Assembly: GCF_010672455.1 (NCBI RefSeq)
Contig: NZ_JAAHGO010000017.1
Coordinates: forward strand, 95,467 to 159,466
DNA length: 64,000 nucleotides
Direction: 5' to 3'
Source: Okeania sp. SIO2C9
GTDB lineage: Bacteria; Cyanobacteriota; Cyanobacteriia; Cyanobacteriales; Microcoleaceae
The position numbers were made by a program, and so were the translations under genes. Positions 43,746-53,252 of the stretch are shown piece after piece (the first letter of the stretch is position 1; each line of letters begins with the position of its first letter). Below the pieces are notes generated by a model. The model did no database searches, was not told the origin of the DNA, and was given only the letters and a program-made list of their open reading frames with translations.

Positions 43746-44909
43746 ATGGAAAATTTTTTAGATATTTACAACTTTAGCCTCAATAAAAAAGGCGAAGAAT
43801 TATGTGGCGACCAAGTTAAATTCCGCAAAGCCGAAAATAAAACTATTATCGTTTTATCTGATGGCTTAGGCAGTGGCGTAAAAGCTAATATTCTAGCCAC
43901 TTTAACCACAGAAATTTTGATTAATATGTTGAATACTGATGATGTTTCTTTAGAAGATGTAATTGAAACAGTTATTGGTACTTTACCTATTTGTCAAGTT
44001 AGAAAAATTGCCTATGCTACCTTTACCGTAATTCAAATTAACTCCAAAAATAATAGCTTTTTAGTAATTAACTTTGATAACCCTCCCGTTTTATATTTTA
44101 AAAAAGGTAAATTAGTTCAGTTACAAAACAAAACCGAAAAAATATTAGATAAAAAAATTATTTTCTCTGAAGGAAAACTAGAAAAAGGCGATTTTTTAGG
44201 AGCTATTAGTGACGGAGTTTTGTACGCAGGTTTAGGAGTTAGCTTAAATTTTGGTTGGGGTTGGGATAATATTGCTAAATATATCGAATCTTTATTTATC
44301 AATCATACTCATACTGCTAGAAATATTGTTCAAAATGTTATTAAAAAAACTCATAATCTCTATGGAGGCAAAATTGGTGATGATGCCTCTTTCGTGGGAA
44401 TTTATGTGAGAAAGAAAAATCCAGTAATGATATTTACAGGTCCGCCCCTAGATGAAAATAGAGATTTTGAATATGTCGAAAAATTATTAAATTTTCGCGG
44501 TCGAAGAGTTGTTTGTGGCGGAACAACTGGAAATATTGTGGCAAGCTTTCTGGGGGAAACTATTGAAATGGATATTACGACGATGACTAAAGAAATGCCA
44601 CCCATAGGTAAATTAAGTGGAATAGATTTAGTGACCGAAGGAATTTTAACTATTTCCAAATGTGCGGATATTTTGAAAAAGTCTAATTGCGATATTGGTA
44701 GGTTGCCTTCAGGAAAAAATGGCGCGGTAATGTTGGCAGAAGAAATATTAGAAGCAGATTCAATTTTATTTTTAGTAGGACAAAAAATTAATGAATTTTA
44801 TCAAAACCCTTTATTACCGAAAAATATTTCGATTCGTCGTAATTTAATAGAAGATTTAGTTCAATATTTGCGGGAAAAACAGAAAGAAGTAACTATAGAA
44901 TATTGTTGA
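43746..44909 (+). CDS. SpoIIE-type PP2C phosphatase, hydrogenase-associated family
   Basis: A 387-residue protein. The N-terminal PPM/SpoIIE phosphatase domain has the metal-binding aspartates in IVLSDGLGSGVKANILA, GAISDGVLYAG and GKIGDDASFVG. The C-terminal half (KNPVMIFTGPPLDENRDFEY, RVVCGGTTGNIVA, GIDLVTEGILTISKC) is the distinctive extension of the phosphatases encoded beside [FeFe] hydrogenases in Firmicutes and Thermotogae (recalled from family knowledge). The expected role is dephosphorylating a signalling protein in response to redox or H2 status sensed with the PAS and [2Fe-2S] proteins. It follows hoxH by 3.4 kb on the same strand with no unrelated gene in between. Confidence 0.8.
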   Translation: MENFLDIYNFSLNKKGEELCGDQVKFRKAENKTIIVLSDGLGSGVKANILATLTTEILINMLNTDDVSLEDVIETVIGTLPICQVRKIAYATFTVIQINSKNNSFLVINFDNPPVLYFKKGKLVQLQNKTEKILDKKIIFSEGKLEKGDFLGAISDGVLYAGLGVSLNFGWGWDNIAKYIESLFINHTHTARNIVQNVIKKTHNLYGGKIGDDASFVGIYVRKKNPVMIFTGPPLDENRDFEYVEKLLNFRGRRVVCGGTTGNIVASFLGETIEMDITTMTKEMPPIGKLSGIDLVTEGILTISKCADILKKSNCDIGRLPSGKNGAVMLAEEILEADSILFLVGQKINEFYQNPLLPKNISIRRNLIEDLVQYLREKQKEVTIEYC

Positions 44910-45635
<726 letters not shown>

Positions 45636-46244
45636 TCAATCACCATACTCAACGTAATAACCTACTACTTGATGGTCTTCATTCTTGATTCCGGAGGTGT
45701 CATTGATTATGTCATTCCAAGCGTTCTCTATAAAATATCCTAGATGAGCGTAGTCTTCTTGACCGTAGAAATCATTCGGTTGGTTAGTGGCAAAATTGTT
45801 GTAACCAATTTCTTCACCATTATTCCAAAATACTGTACCAGTTTCCGGTCCTGTTACCCACTGCCAAACTCCTTCTTCTCCAGCATCAGTTGCACCGATC
45901 CATCCACCCCAACTGGTAGTAGTAAAGTTAGAAACTATAAAATCTTGTTCTCCTTGAGAGGTAATAGTTGCTAGATATCCCCGTGAACCTTTATAAGAGC
46001 GAATTTCAGCCATAACTTTTGCTTTAGTCCAAGTCCATTGACGAGAAACAAACTCATAGCAGTGTCCTGTACCTGAATAACATTCTACTTTTCCTTTCGC
46101 TACTTTAACAAAAGATGGTAAGGCAATAGCTGACAATATTGTAATAATTACAACTACTACTAACAATTCAATTAAAGTCACTCCCTGATTGTTTGTTTGT
46201 TTGTCTGAGCGCTGTAAAAAAAATCTAGATAAATTCTTCATCAT
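45636..46244 (-). CDS. Type IV prepilin-like protein with C-type lectin domain
   Basis: The N-terminus is a prepilin leader ending NNQG, followed by VTLIELLVVVVIITILSA: a type III signal with Glu at +5 and the long pilin helix. Cleavage would be by PilD, with Val instead of Phe at +1. From about residue 60 the protein is a C-type lectin fold: HCYEFVSRQWTWTKAKVMAE, GYLATITSQGEQDFIVSNF, WGGWIGATDAGEEGVWQWVT, FWNNGEEIGYNNFATNQPND and GQEDYAHLG, which keeps the WxG, QPND and ED features of calcium-binding lectin-like domains. It would be a pilus- or pseudopilus-borne adhesin (inference). I chose ATG 46244 to give a 21-residue leader; the frame opens at 46283. Confidence 0.8.
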   Translation of the reverse strand: MMKNLSRFFLQRSDKQTNNQGVTLIELLVVVVIITILSAIALPSFVKVAKGKVECYSGTGHCYEFVSRQWTWTKAKVMAEIRSYKGSRGYLATITSQGEQDFIVSNFTTTSWGGWIGATDAGEEGVWQWVTGPETGTVFWNNGEEIGYNNFATNQPNDFYGQEDYAHLGYFIENAWNDIINDTSGIKNEDHQVVGYYVEYGD

Positions 46245-46445
46245 TATCTTCATCTCTAAAATTAAGTCAACAATTTCATTCAATAATGACTTGACAAAGC
46301 AAATGACTGTGTAGATTTAAAATTCTGGGTAGAGTTGGCAAATACTACACTTAATTTATGATTGATGTCACCGATCATGTTGGCTTACTCTACAAAAGAT
46401 TAGACAAACTTTTTTCTGTTGACGACTGAAAAGCTTGTACTTTAA

Positions 46446-46697
46446 TTAAAGTCCACAACGCTGTGGACTTTGAATCCATTCATTACTCATCCAACGGCAC
46501 TCTCCTCCAACTGCTGGAAGGTGTCCTTTTTTAGGCGCACCCTTAAATGATAGATCGGAGCAGTGATTCCCATCTGACACACTCACATTTTTCCATCCTA
46601 CTTTTTCTCCCAACTTATTCAATAGTTTTGGCTTGTACTCATTTATTTTTCCACCCAAACTCCGGTAGATGTCAGCTTGTACAGAAAAACCATACAT
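46446..46697 (-). CDS. Small protein of unknown function overlapping the upstream gene
   Basis: An 83-residue frame, not recognised. It has three cysteines (GNHCSDLS, GGECRWMS, QRCGL), a helical N-terminal half (YKPKLLNKLGEKVGWKN) and no signal peptide. Its start overlaps the 3' end of the EACC1-like gene by 26 bases, which would fit translational coupling, but no good ribosome site precedes the ATG. It could also be the displaced end of a longer gene. Confidence 0.35.
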   Translation of the reverse strand: MYGFSVQADIYRSLGGKINEYKPKLLNKLGEKVGWKNVSVSDGNHCSDLSFKGAPKKGHLPAVGGECRWMSNEWIQSPQRCGL

Positions 46698-47046
46698 ATG
46701 TCAAAACTTTATTTAAATCTTCTAGGCGACTAATTTCTATATCTATCTCTCTACCATTACCTTTAGCCTTAATTTTAATAGTCTTACTATAGAGGTTATT
46801 ACCTAAATATCTAACTAAAGCTTTGAAGTTTTTAGCATTAATTTCTGTTGTGAGAACTCCTACTAAAAAACCGCCTATACTTTTAGCGCCAGGTTGGGCT
46901 ATTTCTATTGGCATTAACTCTGCTTTTTGAACGCCATCAAATTTTTCTATTTCCTGCCGCATATTCTCGGTATCTGTTTGGAGCTGTCGATCTTCTAATT
47001 GTGAGTCAGATAAAGTAATTATTAGTTGAATATTTTCTGCCGACAT
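46672..47046 (-). CDS. Effector-associated constant component (EACC1-like) small protein
   Basis: A 124-residue protein. It starts SAENIQLIITLSDSQLEDRQ, has a central Gly-rich hydrophobic segment (AKSIGGFLVGVLTTEI) and ends with a beta-hairpin type TIKIKAKGNGREIDIEISRL. This layout resembles the EACC1 family found in cyanobacterial and actinobacterial conflict systems together with proteases, caspase-like or STAND proteins. No such effector is adjacent here; the downstream neighbours are an unknown small protein and the prepilin-lectin gene. The last ten residues (TYVWFFCTS) look atypical, so the 3' end may be altered. Family assignment is tentative. Confidence 0.5.
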   Translation of the reverse strand: MSAENIQLIITLSDSQLEDRQLQTDTENMRQEIEKFDGVQKAELMPIEIAQPGAKSIGGFLVGVLTTEINAKNFKALVRYLGNNLYSKTIKIKAKGNGREIDIEISRLEDLNKVLTYVWFFCTS

Positions 47047-47407
47047 AATCTCTAATTGTTAGTTTTAAGGATTAAAATTACTAAACAAAAGTAGAAAAAA
47101 ATATGCTTTGTAGGGGAGTTTTATAGAACATTTCTACAATTTGCTTGACCCCTCTTGAGATGGCCTAAAATATAAAAACTATTCATATAGGCCAAGATAA
47201 ACCACTATCGATATAATTTTTATATTCTAACTCATTAAATCAGAATGATTAATAATACTACAGCAGCTTTTAGTTAGTCGAATAGAATATCCATTCTGAC
47301 TCCTGAATTCTTCCTTGAGAATATTAGTATTTCACAATTGAGCCATTAAGATTCATAATTATAGAAGCTTTAATTAGTAAAATCAATAATTAAGAAGAGT
47401 TAGAAAT
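47047..47407. other. Intergenic region between divergent genes
   Basis: AT-rich; it should hold promoters for the EACC1-like gene (-) and the DJ-1/PfpI gene (+). I see no repeat or RNA gene. The DJ-1 start has only a weak AAGAAG ribosome site at about 47392-47397. Confidence 0.4.
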
Positions 47408-47602
47408 ATGGCAGCAAAAAAAATTCTGATGCTGGTAGGCGACTATGTAGAAGACTATGAAGTAATGGTACCTTTTCAAGCATTACAAATGGTCGGTCAC
47501 ACAGTACACGCTGTATGTCCTGACAAAACTTCCGGTCAAACTATCAAAACCGCTATTCACGACTTTGAAGGCGACCAGACCTTTGACATCCTCTCCCGTT
47601 AA
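47408..47602 (+). pseudogene. DJ-1/PfpI family protein truncated by tnpB element
   Basis: The first 59 codons are a normal DJ-1/PfpI (ThiJ) N-terminus: [36 protein letters not shown] and HDFEGDQTF. After that the frame enters the right end of the adjacent tnpB element (DILSR, stop). The nucleophile-elbow half of the protein, which carries the conserved cysteine, is absent, and its 3' part is not found on the far side of the element, which runs straight towards sigA. The gene is dead and part of it was deleted. Confidence 0.75.
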
Positions 47603-47711
47603 ATCAAAGATTATAACGAGGGATTCCCAAACCTCACGATTTAGGGTTACTGCTTGAGTGGCACTTATCTAGACTGTTGCCAGCCCCCGACAGTACGCCT
47701 ACACAGTCAAT
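47583..47711 (-). ncRNA. Putative omega-RNA of the tnpB element
   Basis: Directly 3' of tnpB, a structured stretch (TGTCGGGGGCTGGCAACAG, GTGAGGTTTGGGAATCCC, CGTTATAATCTTTGATTTAA/CG stem) ends GAGAGGATGTCA, the same 3' end as the other elements. The adjoining flank, antisense to DJ-1 (AAGGTCTGGTCGCC), would be the guide. Confidence 0.45.
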
Positions 47712-48869
47712 TTATGCTACGATCTGCCCGACCGCAGTAATACCTCGATGACAAATCACTTTTGCTGCTGCCACATCCCGGTTGATTTCGTATTGGCATT
47801 CAGGACATTTATGGATACGTTCAGACAAATCTTTTTTACCTGTATGCGCTCCACAATTTGGACAAATTTGACTCGTATATCTGTAGTCTACCTTGCCAAA
47901 ATAAACTCCTCGTTTCCTACATACCCAAGCCAATATATTGAAAAACTGACCGAACCCTGCATCTAAAGTATGTTTACCTAACATTCCTTTAGCCCAAGTT
48001 TTCAAGTCTAGGTCTTCCACAAATATCATTCCTGCTTGGTCACACAAATGATGAGCTAGCTTAAAGTGAAAGTCTTTTCGGATGTCTGAGATTTTTTGAT
48101 GAAGTCTTGCTATCTTTTGGTTAAGTTTATGTCGATTTGCCGATCCCTTAGATTTTAACTTTAATCTACGTTGCAGTAATTTTAACTCGCTTTGTAGTTG
48201 GCTTAAAAACTTTGGACGTTCAATCAATTCACCATCAGAGGTTGCTAAGAATTTATCAAGTCCAATATCAATTCCTAACGGATGTCCTGAAGCAGGGGTA
48301 TCCGGAACACTGACGGGACTTTGCAAGGATAACATGGCAAAATACCCACTTGCTCGTCTGACAACCCTCACCTGTTTCAGTTTAAATCCTTCTGGTATTG
48401 GTCTAGATAATCTCACCCGAACTAATCCAATTTGGGGTAGTTTTATATACTCATTTGAGATGGGATTACTCTTAAACTGAGGGAAGACAAAGGACCTCAT
48501 TCTGTACTTGTTCTTAAAGCGAGGAAAACCATAACCTTGCTCTTTCATGTTGCTAAATGCCTTTTCCAAATTCTTGAGAACTTGCTGTAAGACTTGGGCA
48601 TTTGTTCTTTTCAGCTCTGGGTTAGTAATCTTAGCTTTTGTTAAGTTGGTCGCTTGTATTTTGTAGTTAGGGTAAGGTGTATCCCCAGGGATTATGTACT
48701 CTTGATGTAATGAACAACAATTGACGGCACATTTCCTACTGTTAATCCAGTCTTTGCGCTCTCTCAAGGCATAATTCCACACTTTTCTACAGACTGCCAG
48801 CATATCTTCTATGATGGCAATCTGTTGCTGAGAAGGGATTAACTTAAATTCGTAGGTTAGTGTGATCAT
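47712..48869 (-). CDS. tnpB: TnpB (IS200/605 OrfB), intact
   Basis: A 385-residue RNA-guided nuclease-type protein. RuvC-like residues are in GIDIGLDKFLATSDG (Asp), IFVEDLDLKTW (Glu) and INRDVAAAKV (Asp); the zinc knuckle is CPNCGAH...CPEC. The N-terminal part (YEFKLIPSQQQIAIIEDML, KVWNYALRERKDW) is typical. The final RDVAAAKVI lacks any 21-bp insert, unlike the copies near 22.3 and 62.0 kb. It is a candidate active nuclease. The N-terminal remnant at 58.9-59.1 kb belongs to the same subfamily. Confidence 0.85.
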   Translation of the reverse strand: MITLTYEFKLIPSQQQIAIIEDMLAVCRKVWNYALRERKDWINSRKCAVNCCSLHQEYIIPGDTPYPNYKIQATNLTKAKITNPELKRTNAQVLQQVLKNLEKAFSNMKEQGYGFPRFKNKYRMRSFVFPQFKSNPISNEYIKLPQIGLVRVRLSRPIPEGFKLKQVRVVRRASGYFAMLSLQSPVSVPDTPASGHPLGIDIGLDKFLATSDGELIERPKFLSQLQSELKLLQRRLKLKSKGSANRHKLNQKIARLHQKISDIRKDFHFKLAHHLCDQAGMIFVEDLDLKTWAKGMLGKHTLDAGFGQFFNILAWVCRKRGVYFGKVDYRYTSQICPNCGAHTGKKDLSERIHKCPECQYEINRDVAAAKVICHRGITAVGQIVA

Positions 48870-49012
48870 GTCCCTATTGTATCATCATTCTATCTCAATG
48901 GAGTGCTTATTCTTTATTTGGTCGCGATTCATCTCCCGGTAAATCGGAGATTATACCGGGAGTCCTCACTCGCTCCATTTTTGATAGATAACCAACTAAC
49001 TTCCCAACTTCT

Positions 49013-50179
49013 CTAACGGATATATTCTTTGAGGATACTATTACGATTTGGATGTCGTAACTTCCTGAGAGCTTTTGCTTCAATTTGTCGAATCCGCTCG
49101 CGAGTCACATTAAATATTTGACCAATCTCTTCCAAAGTTTTCATTCGACCATCATCCAAACCATATCGTAAGCGTAATACATCCCTTTCCCGTGGACTTA
49201 GACTATTTAAAACACTTTCCAAATCTTCTCGTAGTAAATTTTTGGATACTTGGTCTTCAGGAGTTTCCCCATCTGACTCAATGAAATCTCCAAGTCGAGA
49301 ATCTTCTTCTTTTCCAATCGGAGTTTCCAGAGATATTGGCAGTTGAGCTGACTTAGCAATAAAACGCAACTTTTCAATGGTCATTTCCATGTGAGTTGCT
49401 ATTTCTTCTTCTGTAGGTTTACGACCCATTTCTTGAGAAAGAAGTTTGGTAGTTTTCTTAATCCGGGATATAGTTTCATACAAATGGACTGGTAGACGAA
49501 TAGTACGAGATTGGTCTGCGATCGCTCTGGTAATAGCTTGACGTATCCACCAAGTTGCATAGGTACTAAATTTATAACCCTTTTCATGGTCAAATTTTTC
49601 GGCGGCTCGAATTAATCCCAAACTACCTTCTTGAATCAAATCTTGGAATGACAAACCTCGATTCATGTACTTTTTGGCGATCGAAACCACTAGACGCAGG
49701 TTAGACTGTACCATCTTTTCTTTAGCTCTACGCCCAAGTATCAAGCGACGCTTAAACTTAAGCAACTCCATATCTACAGCATCTGCCCACTCACTAACTT
49801 GTGGTTCCCGGTCTAAATGGTACATTAGTTCTTCTCGAATGCGCTCCAATTCCAGTAAATCTGCAATTTTACGCGCCAGTTCGATTTCTTCATCAGCTCT
49901 TAATAGCCTAATTCGTCCTATTTCTTGTAGATAAAGGCGAATAGAATCTTCAGTGTAATGCTTTTTTTTGCCCGCAGCCGCAGTCTTAGTACGAGACTTA
50001 GCAACTTTACCAGACTTCAGGTAGTTCTCATCAGACTGAGCATCTGTATATCCTTCTCTCTGTGTAATTAAGATTTCTAACTCATTATCTGGTTGTCTGG
50101 CTGGGGTTTGCGGAAACAATTCGCTAGGATCTAGCTCAGGCTGAATTTTGGTTTCGATTACATTGTTAGTCTGGATCAT
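49013..50179 (-). CDS. sigA: Principal RNA polymerase sigma factor (group 1, SigA/RpoD)
   Basis: A 388-residue sigma-70. Region 1.2 is [25 protein letters not shown]. Region 2 has [38 protein letters not shown] and [19 protein letters not shown]. Region 3 is [16 protein letters not shown], and region 4 is [18 protein letters not shown] and [20 protein letters not shown]. The acidic/basic N-terminal extension ([13 protein letters not shown]) is as in cyanobacterial SigA. It drives housekeeping transcription. A 2-kb upstream region without genes may hold its promoter(s). A tnpB element lies about 40 bp beyond its 3' end. Confidence 0.93.
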   Translation of the reverse strand: MIQTNNVIETKIQPELDPSELFPQTPARQPDNELEILITQREGYTDAQSDENYLKSGKVAKSRTKTAAAGKKKHYTEDSIRLYLQEIGRIRLLRADEEIELARKIADLLELERIREELMYHLDREPQVSEWADAVDMELLKFKRRLILGRRAKEKMVQSNLRLVVSIAKKYMNRGLSFQDLIQEGSLGLIRAAEKFDHEKGYKFSTYATWWIRQAITRAIADQSRTIRLPVHLYETISRIKKTTKLLSQEMGRKPTEEEIATHMEMTIEKLRFIAKSAQLPISLETPIGKEEDSRLGDFIESDGETPEDQVSKNLLREDLESVLNSLSPRERDVLRLRYGLDDGRMKTLEEIGQIFNVTRERIRQIEAKALRKLRHPNRNSILKEYIR

Positions 50180-52216
50180 GTCGCGTTCCTCATGCTCCTT
50201 AAATTGAAGAATAAATTACTTTACAGAAGTTTTCTGTCTATCTTAAGACAGTATAGCTAGTGACCAAACCTGTATGGTTTATGTTTTTTCTTGGAAATTG
50301 GGCAGTTCGCTAAGTAAGCTTTGAATAAATAGATATTGATTCAGGACTTACTTTATTGATATTGAACTTTTTTTTCCTCGTATTTAGAGTGTTAGATTCT
50401 GACTAGTAGTAGTGCCAAAATCATTATCCTCATCCTCACTAAACTGTTTTGTAGCTGCTCTTGCGTCTCACAGGCCAATGCTCTGTTGGGGACATTCTTA
50501 AAAGAATGTTCGTCACTCAAGACGATTTAAGTCTTACTCAGCCTTTCTGGTTCTGACAAACCTTTATCTCCTCAGTGAGAAGAACCCGCATAGTCACCTT
50601 TTTTTCCCATAACTTACTTTTGCGTAAGTATATAGATGGTAAAAATTTTTACTAGTAGACAAGTATGAACTATTCTGGAACTTTTACCTGTCTGACTATG
50701 TATTTGCGTTTAGTCTGTTCCTCATATTTTACTGATAACTTGAGCTACAGTAACAGTCTTTCTTTGTCGGATTAGAGTCATAACTCTACTTTCTAGTTGC
50801 CTGTCTGAATGTTAGTTAGTTGGGTAGGAATCTACCATACTGAGAGTCTGATCGTAACCTAGCATTGTGTTTGAAGCTTTAGGCTATCTAAATATGTTAG
50901 TAAAATAACTTAAGCTTTCAGCCTATTAACAATTAAAAGAAACTGACACAAGCAATCTCAAATTAATGTATCAGCTACTCATTATCAAAAATGACAACTA
51001 TTTAGACATGAAGGGTGTACCTCATAGTTGTCCCCCTTTCTCTTCCCACTTTATGAGGTAAGAATTTAGATGAGGGTTTTCATTTCTCATCTAATAGATG
51101 AAAAATAACACGCTCACCATAAACCTTTTATTCAATCCCAGAAAGGGATGAACTATAGTTATTATTTTTTTCTATTACACCTCCTTTTTTTCTTAGCATC
51201 TACTCTTACTATTACATCTCCTATGAATCTTAGGGTTGGTTGGTAAGATTTCTAGGTGACTATTTTTATTAGTTTAATGCTAGCAATAATCCTTACATTA
51301 ATTACCTCCGCTATTTATCATGTTGAATTTAGAGAAGTATTGCTAGTTTTTTCAAACATAGAACTTAATTTTAACTATAGATAAAAATTTTGCCAAACTG
51401 TTGACCGCTAATATTTTCAAGACTTGTTGGTTCAGTATTCTTACTGATTCCTATATTATTATAATTAATTTTACTCTATCTGCCATATTTGAAGTCTAAT
51501 TGGGGACAAACTAAGTACTTTCTAGTCTAACAACTTAATTCGAGCAAAAGTCACTCTTAATTATCCTCATACTTATGATTTTTTTGTAGTTACGGTCATT
51601 ACAGATCTATCTTTGTTGTTTATTCTTCTGTAATCTAACACAGATTAATTAATTATTTGAATTTTCATGTTAATTCTCACACTGGGGTATCTATACTTTT
51701 AAATAATACCAAATTTCTATATTTGTAATTTGTTAACTGTTTTATTGTAACTTTGGAGCTAACCTGTGAGCAAAAAAACTGTCAAGGTAGATTCATAATC
51801 TGAAAAATATCTAATTTAGTAGAGTTTGCTACTGCGAATAATACTTATCCTTCACATCAATATTATGTACACTCGTTGGTATTATAACAGATACTCCTTA
51901 TATGTAAGTTATCTCAAACTTTAGCAATTAGGGTTAAATATTACGTTAAGAGAAATTAAATTTTTGATGTTAAGCTGTTATGACCGAGATTTATGAGCAA
52001 ACTTTTGTAAACACAAAGTCAAGGGGAGTGAAAATAGAAAATGTTAAATCAATTAATTGCCAGCGCTGAGTATGAAAATAGTCAGTATTAACTGTTGATA
52101 GATGCTCTTAACTGCTCAACATAAATAAAATAACAAACTACAATTTTTGCCAGAAATTAATATTTATTAAGATTTATTAATTTAAGTTTGACTTTCTCAT
52201 ATTTGCCTATTTATCT
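50180..52216. other. 2-kb gene-free region upstream of sigA
   Basis: AT-rich, without the MITE and minisatellite families that fill other spacers. There are no long frames on either strand. A CCTCATAGTTG...TATGAGGTA inverted pair and a TTCAATCCCAGAAAGGGAT motif occur near 51020-51150. It may be a long sigA leader/promoter region or decayed DNA; I can support no specific feature. Confidence 0.4.
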
Positions 52217-52473
52217 TAACGTTGGTTGAATACCCGCGCTCTTCCGAAGGGGAGCGGAGGGATGGGAAAATCAATAAGAGCGGTTCTTACAAGGGTATGC
52301 TATCCTAAATAGATAAGGACTGCTGGGCTAGCAGTGTCAGTCTGTGGAGCACGCTTTTAGACCATAAAGAGGTTTAGCCTATGAGGCTTGTGCGTTAGAA
52401 GCAGAAAGTCCTGAGTCGCGAGGTTTAGAAATCCCGCGTTGTCGTGCCATCAGCAACGTAGGGAGGATGTCAA
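52217..52473 (+). mobile_element. tnpB-less IS200/605 element (left end plus omega-RNA right end)
   Basis: It starts ACGTTGGTTGAATACCCGCG like the left end at 8277, and ends with a right end carrying CAGTGTCAGTCTGTGGAGC (52332-52350), GAAGCAGAAAGTCC and GTAGGGAGGATGTCAA. Only about 110 bp separate the two; no tnpB or tnpA. It abuts the 3' end of the M23 peptidase gene, whose stop codon is formed from the element's terminal TCA. Confidence 0.7.
52325..52473 (+). ncRNA. Putative orphan omega-RNA
   Basis: The scaffold aligns motif by motif with 9660-9806 (CAGTGTCAGTCTGTGGAGC; AAGCAGAAAG; GAAATCCCGCG against GGAATCCCGCG; GGGAGGATGTCAA). A guide would start in ATTCAAATAAGAACC, antisense to the end of the M23 gene. 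A trans-acting TnpB of the same subfamily would be needed. Confidence 0.42.
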
Positions 52474-53252
52474 TTCAAATAAGAACCTTTTCTCAAAAAT
52501 TTGATGTAATTTTCAACAAAAGGGCGAGTAATCTTTCTGTTAGTAATTCTTTGCCCACTATGATAGTGAATCTGAGCATGAACATGATAACCAGAAGTTC
52601 TTCCTGTAAGTCCTTGAATACCAATTGGTTGTCCTTTCTTAATTCTTGTTCCTGTTCTTGGTGGAGAACCTTGAACTAAATGGCCCATAAGCCAATAATA
52701 ATTAGTCCCATCACACATAAGTTCAACTATCTGACCTGCACCATGGGCAGTTGTAAAACTTCCATTTTTGCCTTGAAATCTAGTTCTACGAATAGTTCCT
52801 TGACAGGGCGCTGGAATGGGAATTTTTAATTTACCATTTTGCTCTAGAGTAAAATCGTAAGCTCCAGGAGGACTATCGTCAATAAAATAGGGTGTATGAA
52901 CTACATAAGGGAGAAAATGCTCAGATTTGCCATAGTATGGGGGAAACAATGAACTAATTTTGTGGAAGTTATCTTGTACCCATTCTTGAACAATGTCAAT
53001 TTTTTTTATAGTTTGCTCGAAAATTTTGACTCCTGTTTTTACGAAAGGAGCTAGCACTGTTATATAGATCAAAGATATAAAGATCAAAAAAACTAAAAAA
53101 TTTTTAATACTGCCAGTATGACGATTATCTTTTGTGTGAAAGGCAAGTTGTTTAATTATCAAAAAAAATGGTAATTTAGGGCGTTTTATTGAATTTTTAG
53201 ATATTTTGTTATGTTTTAATTTTAGCGGAGATTTTTTCAAGAAAAATTGCAT
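52470..53252 (-). CDS. M23-type (LytM/lysostaphin-fold) peptidase-like membrane protein
   Basis: A 260-residue protein with a basic N-terminus and one membrane helix (about 51-70, FLVFLIFISLIYITVLAP). The periplasmic part has a lysostaphin/M23 fold: GAYDFTL (metal Asp), PIPAPCQGTIRR, IVELMCDGTNYYWLMGHL, KKGQPIGIQGLTG and GYHVHAQI with the HxH motif. The first metal His normally found two or three residues before the Asp is not evident (SPPGAYD), so it may be a degenerate or regulatory peptidase. The last residue and stop codon come from the junction with the tnpB-less element, so the original C-terminus may have differed. Confidence 0.72.
   Translation of the reverse strand: MQFFLKKSPLKLKHNKISKNSIKRPKLPFFLIIKQLAFHTKDNRHTGSIKNFLVFLIFISLIYITVLAPFVKTGVKIFEQTIKKIDIVQEWVQDNFHKISSLFPPYYGKSEHFLPYVVHTPYFIDDSPPGAYDFTLEQNGKLKIPIPAPCQGTIRRTRFQGKNGSFTTAHGAGQIVELMCDGTNYYWLMGHLVQGSPPRTGTRIKKGQPIGIQGLTGRTSGYHVHAQIHYHSGQRITNRKITRPFVENYIKFLRKGSYLN

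Larger units (their letters stand above)
47583..48975 (-). mobile_element. tnpB element inserted in DJ-1/PfpI gene
   Basis: The right end (lower coordinates) reads on the - strand AACGGGAGAGGATGTCA, then the DJ-1 sequence. The left end near 48935-48975 contains the hairpin CCCGGTAAATCGGAGATTAT/ACCGGG. The same left-end hairpin type (ACCCGTTAAATCAAGAATTA) recurs at about 59415-59445. No tnpA. Confidence 0.6.

Noticed and set aside
51120..51160. CRISPR-like motif TTCAATCCCAGAAAGGGAT
   Set aside because: It resembles the core of some cyanobacterial repeats but occurs once; there is no array, spacer pattern or cas gene.
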